Positions 7,304 to 17,007 of a stretch of DNA of 64,000 bases are shown here, piece after piece. This DNA is from Sulfitobacter sp. BSw21498 (GTDB taxonomy: Bacteria > Pseudomonadota > Alphaproteobacteria > Rhodobacterales > Rhodobacteraceae). The notes under the pieces are model-generated. The model had not been told where the DNA came from. It worked only from the letters and a program-made list of their open reading frames with translations, and ran no database searches. The stretch is taken from NCBI RefSeq assembly GCF_006064855.1, contig NZ_CP040753.1, forward strand, positions 2,708,001-2,772,000. The letters are read 5' to 3'. Every line of letters starts with the position of its first letter. Positions within the stretch are counted from its first letter, which is position 1. The position numbers and the translations under genes are program-made.

Positions 7304-9432
7304 CCCTCAAGCGGGAAGGCCGAGGTGGGGCAGTACCGTTCCAAAAGCGCCACGATTTCCGCCTTGCGCAACGGTTTGGTAAGGAAATGATCCAGACCGG
7401 CGGCTAGGATATTATCCTTCTCGTCCTGAATGACATGAGCAGTCAGAGCGACAATAGGACAGCTGTCGCGAGCCCCATTCTCCAAGGCGCGAATGGCTGC
7501 GGCGGCCTCTTTTCCGTTCATTTTCGGCATGGATATATCCATGAAGACCAGATCAGGCCGGAAGGATTGAAACAGGGTAACTGCATCCTCTCCATCGACG
7601 GCGAGCTGCAAGTCAATGTTCAGCCGTTGCAGCATCTTGCGCAGGACGAGGCGGTTGGTTTTATTATCTTCCGCGGCCAGAACACGCATCGGGCGGGTGC
7701 CGTTGGCCAAGGGGGGCGATTTTGTCATCTCTGCCAGCAGATCGGTGATGTTGATCGGATTTTTCATGATCCGGCGCAAACGCACGTCGCCCACATTTTC
7801 CCGGATTGAATCCGGGGCCTCGCTGTACAAAATCACGTCTGTTGCGGACAGACGCGCCTGAACCGCGCGCGCAAATTCAAATCCGTCCATATCGGGCAAG
7901 ACCTGATCAACAAGAACCAGATCCACGCTGTCATCCAAGGTTACCAATCCGCAAGCGCCGGTGGCGCATGTGGTGACCCGTACCCCGATATGTTCCAGGT
8001 TGCGCTGGAGGATGGACCGGCAGATCGTTTCTGTTTCGACGATCAGAACGTGTCGCAGAAACGCAGGCGGCATCAGGGTCGGCGTCGGCGCGTCGACTTG
8101 CACTTTCAGGGGAAGTTCGAACCCGAAGCAGGACCCAACCTCTGGCTCGGACGTGACCCATATCTCGCCGTTCATCAACTGCACCAACCGTTGACAGATC
8201 GCCAGCCCCAGGCCGGCCCCTTCTGCAGTCGGGCTTGGCTCGCTGTTGGCTTGGGTGAATTCCCCCATAATATGATCGATGATATCAGGGGGGATGCCGA
8301 TGCCTGTATCCTCGATAGAGACTTTTATCAGCACGTTGTCGGGTTCACTGTCTGGCAGGCCCGTGGCCCGAATGAGAATGTGCCCGTTTCGCGTAAACTT
8401 CACCGCATTTCCTACAAGATTGGTCAGCACCTGTCGAATGCGCCCGGCATCCCCGATCAATTTGCGTGGCAGAAAGAGGTCAAAATCCAAAGCGATATCA
8501 AGCCCCTTTTGAACCGCGAGCGGTTGCAACAGCAGCAATACCTCTTGGAAAATTCGTTCTAGATCAAAGGGGGCGGGATGGATGCTGAGCCGGTTTGCTT
8601 CGATCCGGGAAAAGTCCAACACGTCGTTGATAATAACCAATAGTGCTTCACCAGAGGTTTTAATCGTATCGACATACAACCGCTGGTCCTGCGTCAGCAC
8701 GGTATCGCCAAGCACTTCTGTCATTCCGACGATCCCGTTCATCGGGGTGCGGATTTCATGGCTCATCTTGGCTAGAAACAAGGATTTCGCACTGTTGGCA
8801 GCTTCGGCAGTGGCACGGGCGTCGACCAGTTGCCGCTGATGCGCGACGCTGTCGGTGATATCGCGGGCCAGTGAAACGGTGTCGCCGCCTTTGCCGCGTT
8901 GATCGACGATTTTGATGTAAGTGCCGTTCCAGAGCCTTACGATGATCGGTTCCGGGGCCTTTTGCTGTGACCGCAGGATCATCTTGGCACGCCATTCCTC
9001 AGGCGTGTGTCGACCGATGTTAATGATACCCTCTTCGGTGAGGATGCGCAGGATGGTCAAATAGCTGACGCCGGGTCGGATAATATCGATACCGTCAAAC
9101 ACCGCGAGATAGGATCGGTTCGCCATGATCATCTCGCTGTGTCTGTTAAAAAAGGCAAAGCCGTCGTGGATGGTTTCAATCGAATGCCACAGGCGCCGTT
9201 CCGTCAGTTCAACCTGCTCCCGCGCAGCGCAAAGATCGGACATTACCCGTTGGTTTTTAAAACGGATACTTTCGACCTCCGCCCGCGTCTCGGAGATTTC
9301 TTCACTTACGCGTTGGGCGTGCTGATCAAGTTTTCGTTGGGCGGCACAAAGCTCCGCCTGCTTTCTTTCAAGCCTTGCTTCCGCCTGTTCGCGGCGGCGG
9401 CGTTCTTGCACAAGCCTATCTGACGTTTCCAT
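7288..9432 (-). CDS. Hybrid sensor histidine kinase with two receiver domains
   Basis: The 714-residue protein has no membrane segment and should be cytosolic. Order: charged coiled coil (1-80), PAS-type domain (about 82-195), HisKA with FLAKMSHEIRTPMNG (phospho-acceptor His225), HATPase_c with NLVGNAVKF and GIGIP, then two receiver domains (about 463-575 and 582-705). REC2 is canonical (AEDN, FMDISMPKMNG, LTKPL). REC1 keeps the acceptor Asp (LVDQVLPDMDG) and Lys (MKNP) but has ETE instead of the usual acidic pair, so it may be weakened. This layout resembles BarA/GacS-like soluble relatives. No response regulator or HPt gene is adjacent; the degenerate HPt-like protein at 47.9 kb lacks its His. 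GGAG lies 6 bases before the ATG. Confidence 0.93.
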   Translation of the reverse strand: METSDRLVQERRRREQAEARLERKQAELCAAQRKLDQHAQRVSEEISETRAEVESIRFKNQRVMSDLCAAREQVELTERRLWHSIETIHDGFAFFNRHSEMIMANRSYLAVFDGIDIIRPGVSYLTILRILTEEGIINIGRHTPEEWRAKMILRSQQKAPEPIIVRLWNGTYIKIVDQRGKGGDTVSLARDITDSVAHQRQLVDARATAEAANSAKSLFLAKMSHEIRTPMNGIVGMTEVLGDTVLTQDQRLYVDTIKTSGEALLVIINDVLDFSRIEANRLSIHPAPFDLERIFQEVLLLLQPLAVQKGLDIALDFDLFLPRKLIGDAGRIRQVLTNLVGNAVKFTRNGHILIRATGLPDSEPDNVLIKVSIEDTGIGIPPDIIDHIMGEFTQANSEPSPTAEGAGLGLAICQRLVQLMNGEIWVTSEPEVGSCFGFELPLKVQVDAPTPTLMPPAFLRHVLIVETETICRSILQRNLEHIGVRVTTCATGACGLVTLDDSVDLVLVDQVLPDMDGFEFARAVQARLSATDVILYSEAPDSIRENVGDVRLRRIMKNPINITDLLAEMTKSPPLANGTRPMRVLAAEDNKTNRLVLRKMLQRLNIDLQLAVDGEDAVTLFQSFRPDLVFMDISMPKMNGKEAAAAIRALENGARDSCPIVALTAHVIQDEKDNILAAGLDHFLTKPLRKAEIVALLERYCPTSAFPLEGQLVG

Positions 9433-9482
9433 CCAACACTCCGAATCCTCCTTGTCTGCACAGGAGAATGGAGCATTGCAGA

Positions 9483-9497
9483 TGAATAACTGCTTAA
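9483..9497. promoter_or_regulatory. Candidate CtrA-type site upstream of the hybrid kinase
   Basis: Read on the minus strand the site is TTAA-N7-TTCA, with an extended half site GGTTAA; the CtrA consensus is TTAA-N7-TTAA. It lies about 50 bases upstream of the kinase ATG at 9432. One base deviates, and sites of this quality occur by chance, so this is a lead only. Confidence 0.25.
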
Positions 9498-9537
9498 CCG
9501 GTTCACCGTTTTTCGCCCAGTAAACGCGATTTCGTGG

Positions 9538-11580
9538 TTAACGTTGTCCTTCGCGCAGCCATGCCGCAAGGATCAGGGCACTGCCAAGCAACAGAACAAG
9601 CCACGCCGGAAGGATCGGCATCTGGCGCACGTCCCGCGTTTCATAGGCATTCCGAGGTGTCAGCCCAATCCATCCGCGACCTGCAGCGGGGCGACCGACA
9701 CGTACGTCGCGGATACGGGGCAGACCCTCTTCGATCCGCGCGACGCCGCCGCGTGCGGGGGCCAGTACGGGGGTCAGGGTTTCATCGCTCGCGATCGTTT
9801 CGTCAAACTCTTTCGGGGCGGCAGGGCCCAAGCCGATCACGGCACTTTGGTCGCCATTTTCAAGCCGGTAGAGCCCAATCTCGGGCCCATCGTAAACGCC
9901 TTCGAAAACGCCGGGTGATGTGGGTGTCAGGGCAAGCTGCGCGGTGCTGCCATCGGGATTGGTGATGGTGACAGATGGAATTTCATCGCCAAGGGTACGG
10001 CGGGTGATGCGCATGGTCTGGCCATCGGCGTTTGCGGTCAGCGCCTCTTCTTCCAGCTCTGGTTCTTTCATCATCCAGTGGGCCAGACGCCGCAGCAGTT
10101 CAAGCTGCGGCCCCCCGCCTTCATAGCCGCGGTTCCAAAGCCACGCATGATCCGATGCCATCAACGCAACGCGCCCTTCTTCGACCCGGTTCAGGATCAA
10201 CAGCGGTCGGTCGCCTTCGCCCGTCATCACGACATCTCCCAAGGGGTCCGTCACGTCGATCTGCCGCAGCCAGCGGCCCCATGTGTCCTGTTCGGGCAAG
10301 CCGCTGGTGACCGGATGGCGGTGGCCCAGTTCAGAGACCAAAGGGCGGTACGGCTGTTCGATCACCCGCGCGGTAGGCGTGGCGGGCAGCACGTCTCCCA
10401 ATGGGGACCGATAGATGCTGTCGGCACTGGCGAAATCCGCGCCGGCTGCGACCAGTACGGCCCCGCCGCCGCGCACATAATTCGCGACGTTTTCCAGGTA
10501 CAGCGACGGTAGGATGCCGCGTCGTTTATAGCGGTCAAAGATAATCAGATCGAAATCTTCGATCTTTTCCATGAACAATTCGCGAGTGGGAAAGGCGATC
10601 AGGGACAGTTCGTCCACCGGCACGCCATCCTGTTTTTCGGGCGGACGCAGGATCGTGAAGTGCACCAGATCGACAGAACTGTCGGATTTCAGCAGGTTGC
10701 GCCATGTGCGCCCGCCCTGGTGCGGTTCGCCGCTGACCAGCAGAACGCGCAGCCGATCCCGCACGCCGTTGATCTGGATCAGCGCAGCGTTGTTACGGTC
10801 GGTCAGCTCTCCTTTGGCTTCGGGCAGCGAAAACCGGATGACGTTGCGGCCGCTGTGGGGCAGGGTCACGGGCAATTCGAGGTCTTGGCCCACCGGCACG
10901 CGGAAGGTTTGCGGCGGCTCCCCGTCGACCGAGATTTCAAGCGGGGCCAGCGCGTCTTTTTGCGGGGCGGCACCAAGGTCGTCGATGCGCAGGGTCAAGA
11001 TTACCGGTTCGCCGATGATGGCAAAGGCCGGGGCGTTGCGTACGGACAGGCGGCGATCCCAATCGCTTTGCTTTCCGGTCATCAGCAGGTGCATCGGCGC
11101 GGGCAGATCCACAGGTAGATCAGCGTCATGGATACGACCGTCGCTCAGTGCCAGAATCCCAGCGATACGGGCGCGCGGTTCTTCAGCCAGCACCTCTGAT
11201 AGCGCAGTCATCAGCTGCGTACCGCTGTCCCCTTCGCCGTCCGGCACGGTCACGCGGCGCAGTTCGGTGTTGTCGCGGGTCGCGATCTGGGCGGCCAGCG
11301 TATCCGCGGCAGTGCTGGTTTGTGCGGGGCGATCCGCGAGTTTTTGACTGGCGCTTGCGTCTTCCAGCATCACGACAATATCCGTGAGCGGCGCACGATC
11401 TTCTTGTTGGACGGAGGGGCCGGCGAGGGCCGCAAGAATAACGGCCATCGCCGCCCCCCGTAGCGCCCAACCCTGCAACCCGCGCAGCACTGCCAAGACC
11501 ACGGCGGCCAGCGCCAGCGCTGCAACCACCGCCAATAATGGCAAGGGGATTAGCGGATCGAATATAACGCTCGACGTCAT
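9538..11580 (-). CDS. Large membrane protein with glutamine-amidotransferase-like fold, last gene of the MoxR operon
   Basis: The 680-residue protein has two N-terminal membrane helices (about 12-30 and 37-55), a large periplasmic or extracytoplasmic portion with a von Willebrand-like segment (DIVVMLEDASASQ), a region resembling class I glutamine amidotransferase folds (LRVLLVSGEPHQGGRTWRN, DLIIFDRYKRRG, YVRGGGAVLVAAG), and a C-terminal helix (MPILPAWLVLLLGSALILAAWL). This is the usual last member of alphaproteobacterial MoxR-DUF58-BatA/DUF4159 clusters. The active-site Cys of real amidotransferases is not seen, so a structural or binding role is likely. It starts at 11580, overlapping the upstream stop by 4 bases. 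The precise function is unknown. Confidence 0.8.
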   Translation of the reverse strand: MTSSVIFDPLIPLPLLAVVAALALAAVVLAVLRGLQGWALRGAAMAVILAALAGPSVQQEDRAPLTDIVVMLEDASASQKLADRPAQTSTAADTLAAQIATRDNTELRRVTVPDGEGDSGTQLMTALSEVLAEEPRARIAGILALSDGRIHDADLPVDLPAPMHLLMTGKQSDWDRRLSVRNAPAFAIIGEPVILTLRIDDLGAAPQKDALAPLEISVDGEPPQTFRVPVGQDLELPVTLPHSGRNVIRFSLPEAKGELTDRNNAALIQINGVRDRLRVLLVSGEPHQGGRTWRNLLKSDSSVDLVHFTILRPPEKQDGVPVDELSLIAFPTRELFMEKIEDFDLIIFDRYKRRGILPSLYLENVANYVRGGGAVLVAAGADFASADSIYRSPLGDVLPATPTARVIEQPYRPLVSELGHRHPVTSGLPEQDTWGRWLRQIDVTDPLGDVVMTGEGDRPLLILNRVEEGRVALMASDHAWLWNRGYEGGGPQLELLRRLAHWMMKEPELEEEALTANADGQTMRITRRTLGDEIPSVTITNPDGSTAQLALTPTSPGVFEGVYDGPEIGLYRLENGDQSAVIGLGPAAPKEFDETIASDETLTPVLAPARGGVARIEEGLPRIRDVRVGRPAAGRGWIGLTPRNAYETRDVRQMPILPAWLVLLLGSALILAAWLREGQR

Positions 11581-14339
11581 TGGCCCAACCTGTCCAGCAG
11601 CGCAGGCACATGGACCTGATCGGATTTATAGTTACCGGTCAGCACATGCATGACCAGATTGACGCCAAAACGATATGCCAATTCGCGTTGACGTTCCCCC
11701 GCAAAGCCGCGCCCGATGGGTACCATCGGGGCACCGTTCGGCGACACGGCCCAAGCCGCGGCCCAATCGTTGCCGCCAATCACAACCGGGCTGACGCCAT
11801 CGTTGAGATTGCGAAATGGCATTCCTTCTACCTGCTCTGCATCGGGGGCCGATGCCTCTACCCACAGATCGCGCCCGCTGTGCCGACCAGGAAAATCCTG
11901 CAGCAAATAGAAAGTGCGGGTCAGAACGTGATCCGCAGGCAGGGGTTCTAGCGGCGGGATGTCCAGCGGGGCGGCGAGGTCTTGCAGCTTGCGGCCATTG
12001 GGGCTTGCGGCACCGAACCCCGCGATATTCGCATCACGCGTGTCAAACAGGATCATCCCGCCGGACCGCAGATAGTTGTTCAGCTTGGTATAGGCAGCAT
12101 CCGAAGGGCGGGGCTGCTCTGGCGTGATGGGCCAATAAAGCATGGGGAAGAACGCAAGCTCGTCCCGCTCCAGATTGACGCCGATGGGGTTGGCGGGTTC
12201 AACCGACGTGCGGAAATAGAGCGTATCCGACAGCCCACGCAATCCGGCATCCGACATCTCGTCGACCGACGCATTGCCGGTGACCACATAGGCCAGCGTC
12301 ATCTCTGCCGTGGCGTTGAGGGCAAAGCTGTCGTCTGCCTGCGCATCAGCCTGCGTCGGCGCATAAATCAGCGCGGCAAGGATCAGCCCTGCGGCATTGC
12401 TGTGTTTCAGAAGCCGCCCAGACAGGGACAGCGACGCGACAACATCGGCCATCAACAGCAGAATCGACAGCGACAACAGCCATCCGGAAAGCGGCTGCTC
12501 ATCTGCGACATCAAGCCCGCGCACTGGCACGTCCGCAGGCCACGTTGCAGGCCCGAGCGTGGTATCGGCCACCACCACGTTGCGCGCAATACGCCTGTCG
12601 CCAGAGGCATAGACCCCCGGCTGCAAATTCGGCCCTGCAGGGGCATCCGCCAGATCAGCGCCATCCACACCCGGCAGCGTGCCCGCGTCGGACAACGTGC
12701 CGAACCCGTCCATCACCCGCAGGGGTGTCCATGTCGTGCCCTTCAGGTCGGAGGTTTCGATACCTGCAGAGGATGAAGAAATTGCTAAACGCTCCATCAT
12801 CTGCACAAATAATCCCGAAAGCGGCAGCGTTGACCATTCGGCTGTGGCGGTTACGTGAAACAAGATGATCTGCCCCTGACCCAGTTGCTTGCGCGTGACG
12901 AGCGGCGTGCCATCGCTGAGCGCCGCGATCACGCGGTCCGACAGGGTGGGATCGGGCTGTGCGACGACTTGGGCGGATACAGTCACATCCTCCGGTATTT
13001 CCAGCCCGAAAAACGGAGAGGTTTCGCGGAAAGCATCGAGTGTTTTAGGGGCTCCCCAGCTCATCGCGCCGCCAACGCTGCGGCCGCCAGACCGCAGGCG
13101 CACGGGCATCAGCGGGTCTTCGGTGTCGCGGCTGATATCGCTGGCGGCAATGCGTGGCCCGGCAAAACGGACCAACATCCCGCCCGCTTCGATCCAGTCG
13201 AGCAGCGGTGCCTGTTCTGCCTCGGACAGGGTCGCGATATCGGCCAGCACGATCACATCGGGGTTGGCGGGCAGCACATCGCCAAGCGCGCCGTCAATCA
13301 GATCGGCGGCGGGGGCCAAGGCTTGTTCGATATAATGTAGCGGCGACAGCAGCTCTAGCCCCTCGCGGTTCTCGCGTCCGGCAATCAGCCCGACCTCGCG
13401 CCGCCGCAACGCATCGTCCACAAGCGTTGTCGCCCCGGCAGAGCGTTGGCCTGCAATGTCAAACCGGGTGATCCGGGCGCGCAGTTCAGCGGGGAGCGAC
13501 AGGGCGGCGGTGGCCTGCGTCGATCCCGCTTCGAATGTGGCGGGCACACTGGCGAGGGTGCGCATATTCCCCGCCGGATCGCGGCCCTGCGCATTGATCG
13601 TCACGGCACGTTCGGCAGTGGGCAGGGCGCGTTTGACGGTAAGGGTGATCGCCCCGTCCTCATAGGTTGCGGGTGCCATCGCCAGCACATCTGCGCCGGT
13701 CTGGTACACCTCTACGCTGCCCTGATCCTGTAACGCCCCAAGCATCGCATCGCGCCCGTCATAGGCGAGCCCGTCACTGAACCAAATCGTATCGAACCCG
13801 CTAAGTGTGCTGGTAATCTCAATCGCGCGGTCGATATCGGTGGGGGCGGGCTGCCATGGTGCTGGCTTGAATCCGGCCAGCCGACTGCGCCCCGCGTCGG
13901 CAGACTGAAAGGCGGGTTGCTCGGGGCGGGTGAGGGTCAGGAAGCCAACGGTGCGTCCGGCGCGTGCGGCACGGGTCAGCTGTGCTTCTAGCGCTTCGGA
14001 TTGCTGCGGCCAGCGGGTCGCGCCGGCCCAGGACCCGTCCACTACGATCAGCAGCGGGCCGGTGCCTTGGGTCTGTTCTTCTTGCGGGTTCAGGATAGGT
14101 CCAGCCAGCCCGATGATCAGCGCCGCCACGGCAAGCATGCGCAACAACAGCAGCCACCACGGCGTGCGGTCCGACACGCTTTCGGCATCGCTGAGGCCGA
14201 GTAAAAGCGCCACGCCGGGAAAACGGCGGCGGATGGGGGCTGGTGGCACAGCCCGCAAGATCAGCCACAGGATCGGCAGCGCCAGAAGCGCAAGCAGCAT
14301 CCAAGGCGCGGTAAAACCGATACCCCCGAACACGGTCAT
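11577..14339 (-). CDS. BatA N-terminal / DUF4159 membrane protein
   Basis: The 920-residue protein begins with the aerotolerance-regulator (BatA) N-terminal domain (GGIGFTAPWMLLALLALPILWLIL, then PPIRRRFPG-like text), followed by a second helix near residue 65, a vWA-like part (LLIVVDGSWAGATRW), a central periplasmic part, a helix pair near 640-690, and a C-terminal DUF4159 domain (MTLAYVVTG, LSDTLYFRTSVEP, FFPMLYWPI, GGMILFDTRD). I use the ATG at 14339: it gives a 4-base ATGA overlap with the DUF58 gene and starts at the BatA domain; a longer frame from 14447 runs into DUF58. In related Bat/MoxR systems such proteins assemble at the membrane with the MoxR ATPase; the process served here is not known. 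Confidence 0.85.
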   Translation of the reverse strand: MTVFGGIGFTAPWMLLALLALPILWLILRAVPPAPIRRRFPGVALLLGLSDAESVSDRTPWWLLLLRMLAVAALIIGLAGPILNPQEEQTQGTGPLLIVVDGSWAGATRWPQQSEALEAQLTRAARAGRTVGFLTLTRPEQPAFQSADAGRSRLAGFKPAPWQPAPTDIDRAIEITSTLSGFDTIWFSDGLAYDGRDAMLGALQDQGSVEVYQTGADVLAMAPATYEDGAITLTVKRALPTAERAVTINAQGRDPAGNMRTLASVPATFEAGSTQATAALSLPAELRARITRFDIAGQRSAGATTLVDDALRRREVGLIAGRENREGLELLSPLHYIEQALAPAADLIDGALGDVLPANPDVIVLADIATLSEAEQAPLLDWIEAGGMLVRFAGPRIAASDISRDTEDPLMPVRLRSGGRSVGGAMSWGAPKTLDAFRETSPFFGLEIPEDVTVSAQVVAQPDPTLSDRVIAALSDGTPLVTRKQLGQGQIILFHVTATAEWSTLPLSGLFVQMMERLAISSSSAGIETSDLKGTTWTPLRVMDGFGTLSDAGTLPGVDGADLADAPAGPNLQPGVYASGDRRIARNVVVADTTLGPATWPADVPVRGLDVADEQPLSGWLLSLSILLLMADVVASLSLSGRLLKHSNAAGLILAALIYAPTQADAQADDSFALNATAEMTLAYVVTGNASVDEMSDAGLRGLSDTLYFRTSVEPANPIGVNLERDELAFFPMLYWPITPEQPRPSDAAYTKLNNYLRSGGMILFDTRDANIAGFGAASPNGRKLQDLAAPLDIPPLEPLPADHVLTRTFYLLQDFPGRHSGRDLWVEASAPDAEQVEGMPFRNLNDGVSPVVIGGNDWAAAWAVSPNGAPMVPIGRGFAGERQRELAYRFGVNLVMHVLTGNYKSDQVHVPALLDRLGQ

Positions 14340-15220
14340 GCCGCCCCCCCGCTGCGCGTATCCAGCGCACCATACAGCCACAGCAGCGCCGATTGCGCCG
14401 TGCTGTCGGTGTGGTGCAGCCCGTACTGCCAGCCGGTCAGGGCGCAAAGTTGCTGCAGCTCTGCCTTACGTTCGGCGAGCCGTTCAAGATAGCGGTGTTT
14501 CAGGTCGTTCGCCTTCAACGTTTCATGACGCAAGGTGCCGCCGACGCTTTCAAAGATGGTGCGGCCGGTAAACGGGAAGGCCTCTTCTGACGGGTCAAGC
14601 ACATGGAGCAACACGCCCCGCACGCCGCGGTCGGCGGCCTTGGTCAGGGCCGTGGCGACCCCCGCAAGATCGCCCATGAAGTCAGAGATAAATACAGCCC
14701 GCGCTTGGGGGATCATGGCACGGTGCTCGGGCGGCGCATAATCCGCGGCGTCGTCCTGACACAGCGCTTCGGCAAGTCGTAAAATCTGGGGCCTGCCCGA
14801 CCGCGGAGGCAGGGCGCTGCCGGTCAGGCCGACGCGTTCACCGCCCCGTTGCAGCAAAACCGCCAGCGCAAGTCCCAGCAGCCGTGCGCGGTCAGCTTTC
14901 TGTTCCAGCGCGGCGGTCGAGGCAAAGCGCATCGAGGCCCCCTGATCGACCCAGAGCATGACGGACTGCGCGATCTGCCATTCGCGTTCGCGCACAAATT
15001 CATGGTCCCCCATAGCCGAACGCCGGTGGTCAATACTGCGCCGGCTGTCGCCAACCTGTGCCGGCCGGTATTGCCAGAAATCATCCCCCACCCCTGCGCG
15101 ACGACGTCCATGCGCGCCCAGCAGGACCGCGCCGGCCAGATGCTCTGCACGGGCCAGCAGCGCGGGCAAACGGGCCGCTTGCTCCTCGGATCGGATGCGA
15201 AGGGTGTCGGGGCTGTTCAC
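14336..15220 (-). CDS. DUF58 domain protein (vWA-like)
   Basis: The 294-residue protein carries the DUF58 signature around residue 70 (YRPAQVGDSRRSIDHRRSAM followed by VREREWQ) and a von Willebrand A-like fold with VDQGASM where a DxSxS metal site is expected; Gly replaces the first Ser, so metal binding may be impaired. DUF58 proteins are almost always coded beside MoxR ATPases and are thought to link the ATPase to membrane partners. The start is GTG at 15220, overlapping the MoxR stop as GTGA. It has no signal peptide or membrane helix, so it is cytosolic. Confidence 0.88.
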   Translation of the reverse strand: MNSPDTLRIRSEEQAARLPALLARAEHLAGAVLLGAHGRRRAGVGDDFWQYRPAQVGDSRRSIDHRRSAMGDHEFVREREWQIAQSVMLWVDQGASMRFASTAALEQKADRARLLGLALAVLLQRGGERVGLTGSALPPRSGRPQILRLAEALCQDDAADYAPPEHRAMIPQARAVFISDFMGDLAGVATALTKAADRGVRGVLLHVLDPSEEAFPFTGRTIFESVGGTLRHETLKANDLKHRYLERLAERKAELQQLCALTGWQYGLHHTDSTAQSALLWLYGALDTRSGGAA

Positions 15221-16224
15221 GCCGCGGCCTTTTTCCCGATCAGGCTGGCCGTGGTTGCGTCGATCAACGTGTTCAGGCTGTCACCCCGTGCGCGCGCGGC
15301 AAAGTTCAGTGCCATTCGGTGCATCAAAACGGGGCGGGCCATATCAATCACATCTTCGGCCGAGGGGGCCAACCGCCCTTGTAGCAAGGCGCGCGCGCGC
15401 ACGGTCAGCATCAACGCCTGCGCAGCACGGGGGCCGGGGCCCCAAGCCACGGTATCGCGCACGTTCTGGCTGGCGTCGGGACCGTCAGGGCGGAAGGCGC
15501 GGACCAGATCAAGGATCAGTTCGACCACGGATTCACCGACCGGCATCTGCCGCAGCAGCGTTTGCGCGGCCAACAACTTTTCCGTGGTAAACACAGCCGT
15601 GGCCTGCGCATCGGTATCGCCCGTGGTCGCCATCAGGATATCGCGTTCTGTATCGCGGTCGGGATAGGCCACGTCGATCTGCACGAGGAAACGGTCAAGC
15701 TGGGCCTCTGGCAACGGGTAGGTGCCCTCTTGTTCAATCGGGTTCTGGGTGGCAAGCACGTGAAACGGATGCCCCAAGGCGCGGTCCTGTCCAGCAACGG
15801 TCACTGTCTTTTCCTGCATCGCCTGCAACAACGCGGATTGAGTGCGCGGCGAGGCGCGGTTGATCTCGTCCGCCATCAGCAGCTGGCAAAAAATCGGCCC
15901 TTCGACAAAACGGAATGCGCGGGTGCCATCGGCGGCGGTGTCCAGCACCTCTGACCCCAGAATATCCGCAGGCATTAGATCGGGCGTGAACTGGACCCGA
16001 TTGCCATCCAGCCCCATAACTGTGCTCAACGTTTCGACCAGCCGCGTCTTGCCCAGACCCGGCAGACCGATCAGCAACCCGTGCCCGCCACACAGCAGCG
16101 CCGTCAGTGTCAGATCAACGACCCGCTCCTGTCCGATAAAGCGCCGGTTGATCGACGCCTTGGCCTCGGCCAGCTTTTCGCCAAGCGTCTCGATTTCTGC
16201 TACCATATCGCGGGCTTGGGTCAT
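15217..16224 (-). CDS. MoxR-family AAA+ ATPase
   Basis: The 335-residue protein has Walker A GLPGLGKT (53-60), Walker B LLMADEINRASPRTQSALL, sensor 1 ATQNPIEQEGTYPLPEAQLDRF, and a C-terminal lid with WGPGPRAAQAL. These are MoxR hallmarks. MoxR ATPases act as chaperone-like machines with vWA/DUF58 partners, in roles from methanol dehydrogenase assembly to stress tolerance; none of those client genes is present here. It opens a four-gene operon in which all three junctions overlap by 4 bases. AAGGA lies 9 bases before the ATG, in a 58-base divergent gap shared with the DUF1285 gene. Confidence 0.94.
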   Translation of the reverse strand: MTQARDMVAEIETLGEKLAEAKASINRRFIGQERVVDLTLTALLCGGHGLLIGLPGLGKTRLVETLSTVMGLDGNRVQFTPDLMPADILGSEVLDTAADGTRAFRFVEGPIFCQLLMADEINRASPRTQSALLQAMQEKTVTVAGQDRALGHPFHVLATQNPIEQEGTYPLPEAQLDRFLVQIDVAYPDRDTERDILMATTGDTDAQATAVFTTEKLLAAQTLLRQMPVGESVVELILDLVRAFRPDGPDASQNVRDTVAWGPGPRAAQALMLTVRARALLQGRLAPSAEDVIDMARPVLMHRMALNFAARARGDSLNTLIDATTASLIGKKAAA

Positions 16225-16282
16225 GACTTTTGCGTCCTTGGAGTTATATCAGTTAGATGTAAGTGTATCGTGTGAACAGGAA

Positions 16283-16873
16283 ATGGCAAAAGCAATGAGT
16301 GGACAAAAAACCGTGACCCCAACAGCAGAAAGCCTTGCCGCGTCTGTTTCCGCCGCCAAAACACGCGGATTGCCGCCGGTAGAGAAGTGGAACCCTCCGT
16401 TTTGCGGCGATCTGGACATGGAGATCAAACGCGACGGCACCTGGTTCTATCAGGGCACCCCGATTGGCCGCATGGGGCTGGTGAAACTCTTTGCGTCGAT
16501 TCTGATCCGTGAAGATGACGATTATTTCCTGATCACGCCGGTCGAAAAGGTCGGCATCAAGGTCGAAGATGCCCCCTTTGTCGCCATCGATTTCGAGGCC
16601 GAAGGCAGCGGCACCGACCAGACGCTCACGTTCCAGACCAACCTTGGGGATATCGCGGTTGCGGGCCCCGATCTGCCGATCCGTATCGAGCGTGCCCCCG
16701 ATACCGGAGAGCCCGCGCCCTATGTCCGCATCCGCCGCAACCTTGAGGCGCTGATCGACCGGAAAAGCTTTTACCGGCTGGTCGAACTGGGTCAGCACCA
16801 CGAGGGATGGTTCGGCGTATGGTCAGGCGGCAGCTTCTTTGGCATCATCCCGTCGGGCGAACTGCCTGACTGA
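16283..16873 (+). CDS. DUF1285 domain protein
   Basis: The 196-residue protein matches DUF1285: PPVEKWNPPFCGDLDMEIKRDGTWFYQGTPIGR near the start is the family signature, and FYRLVELG followed by WFGVWSGGSFFGI lies at the end. It is a small soluble protein; family function is unknown. Two ATGs compete: 16283 has AGGAA only 2 bases upstream, and 16295 has it 12 bases upstream, so either could be used. It is divergent from the MoxR operon across a 58-base gap which must hold both promoters. The following 134 bases to the polA stop show nothing I recognise. Confidence 0.88.
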   Translation: MAKAMSGQKTVTPTAESLAASVSAAKTRGLPPVEKWNPPFCGDLDMEIKRDGTWFYQGTPIGRMGLVKLFASILIREDDDYFLITPVEKVGIKVEDAPFVAIDFEAEGSGTDQTLTFQTNLGDIAVAGPDLPIRIERAPDTGEPAPYVRIRRNLEALIDRKSFYRLVELGQHHEGWFGVWSGGSFFGIIPSGELPD

Positions 16874-17007
16874 TTTCGGTGCGCGGAAAGCGCCCCGCTG
16901 CGACGCGCGACACTGAATGCCAAGATTGGGCCCGGTGCGAAACAGGTCTCGCGGAGCAAAGGCAGCCCTCACTGGATAGCGCTCACCTAGACAAACGGCA
17001 AAGGCGC

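Noticed and set aside
16874..17007. Gap between DUF1285 and polA examined for a tRNA or small RNA
   Set aside because: No cloverleaf, CCA end or strong hairpin with a T run is visible.
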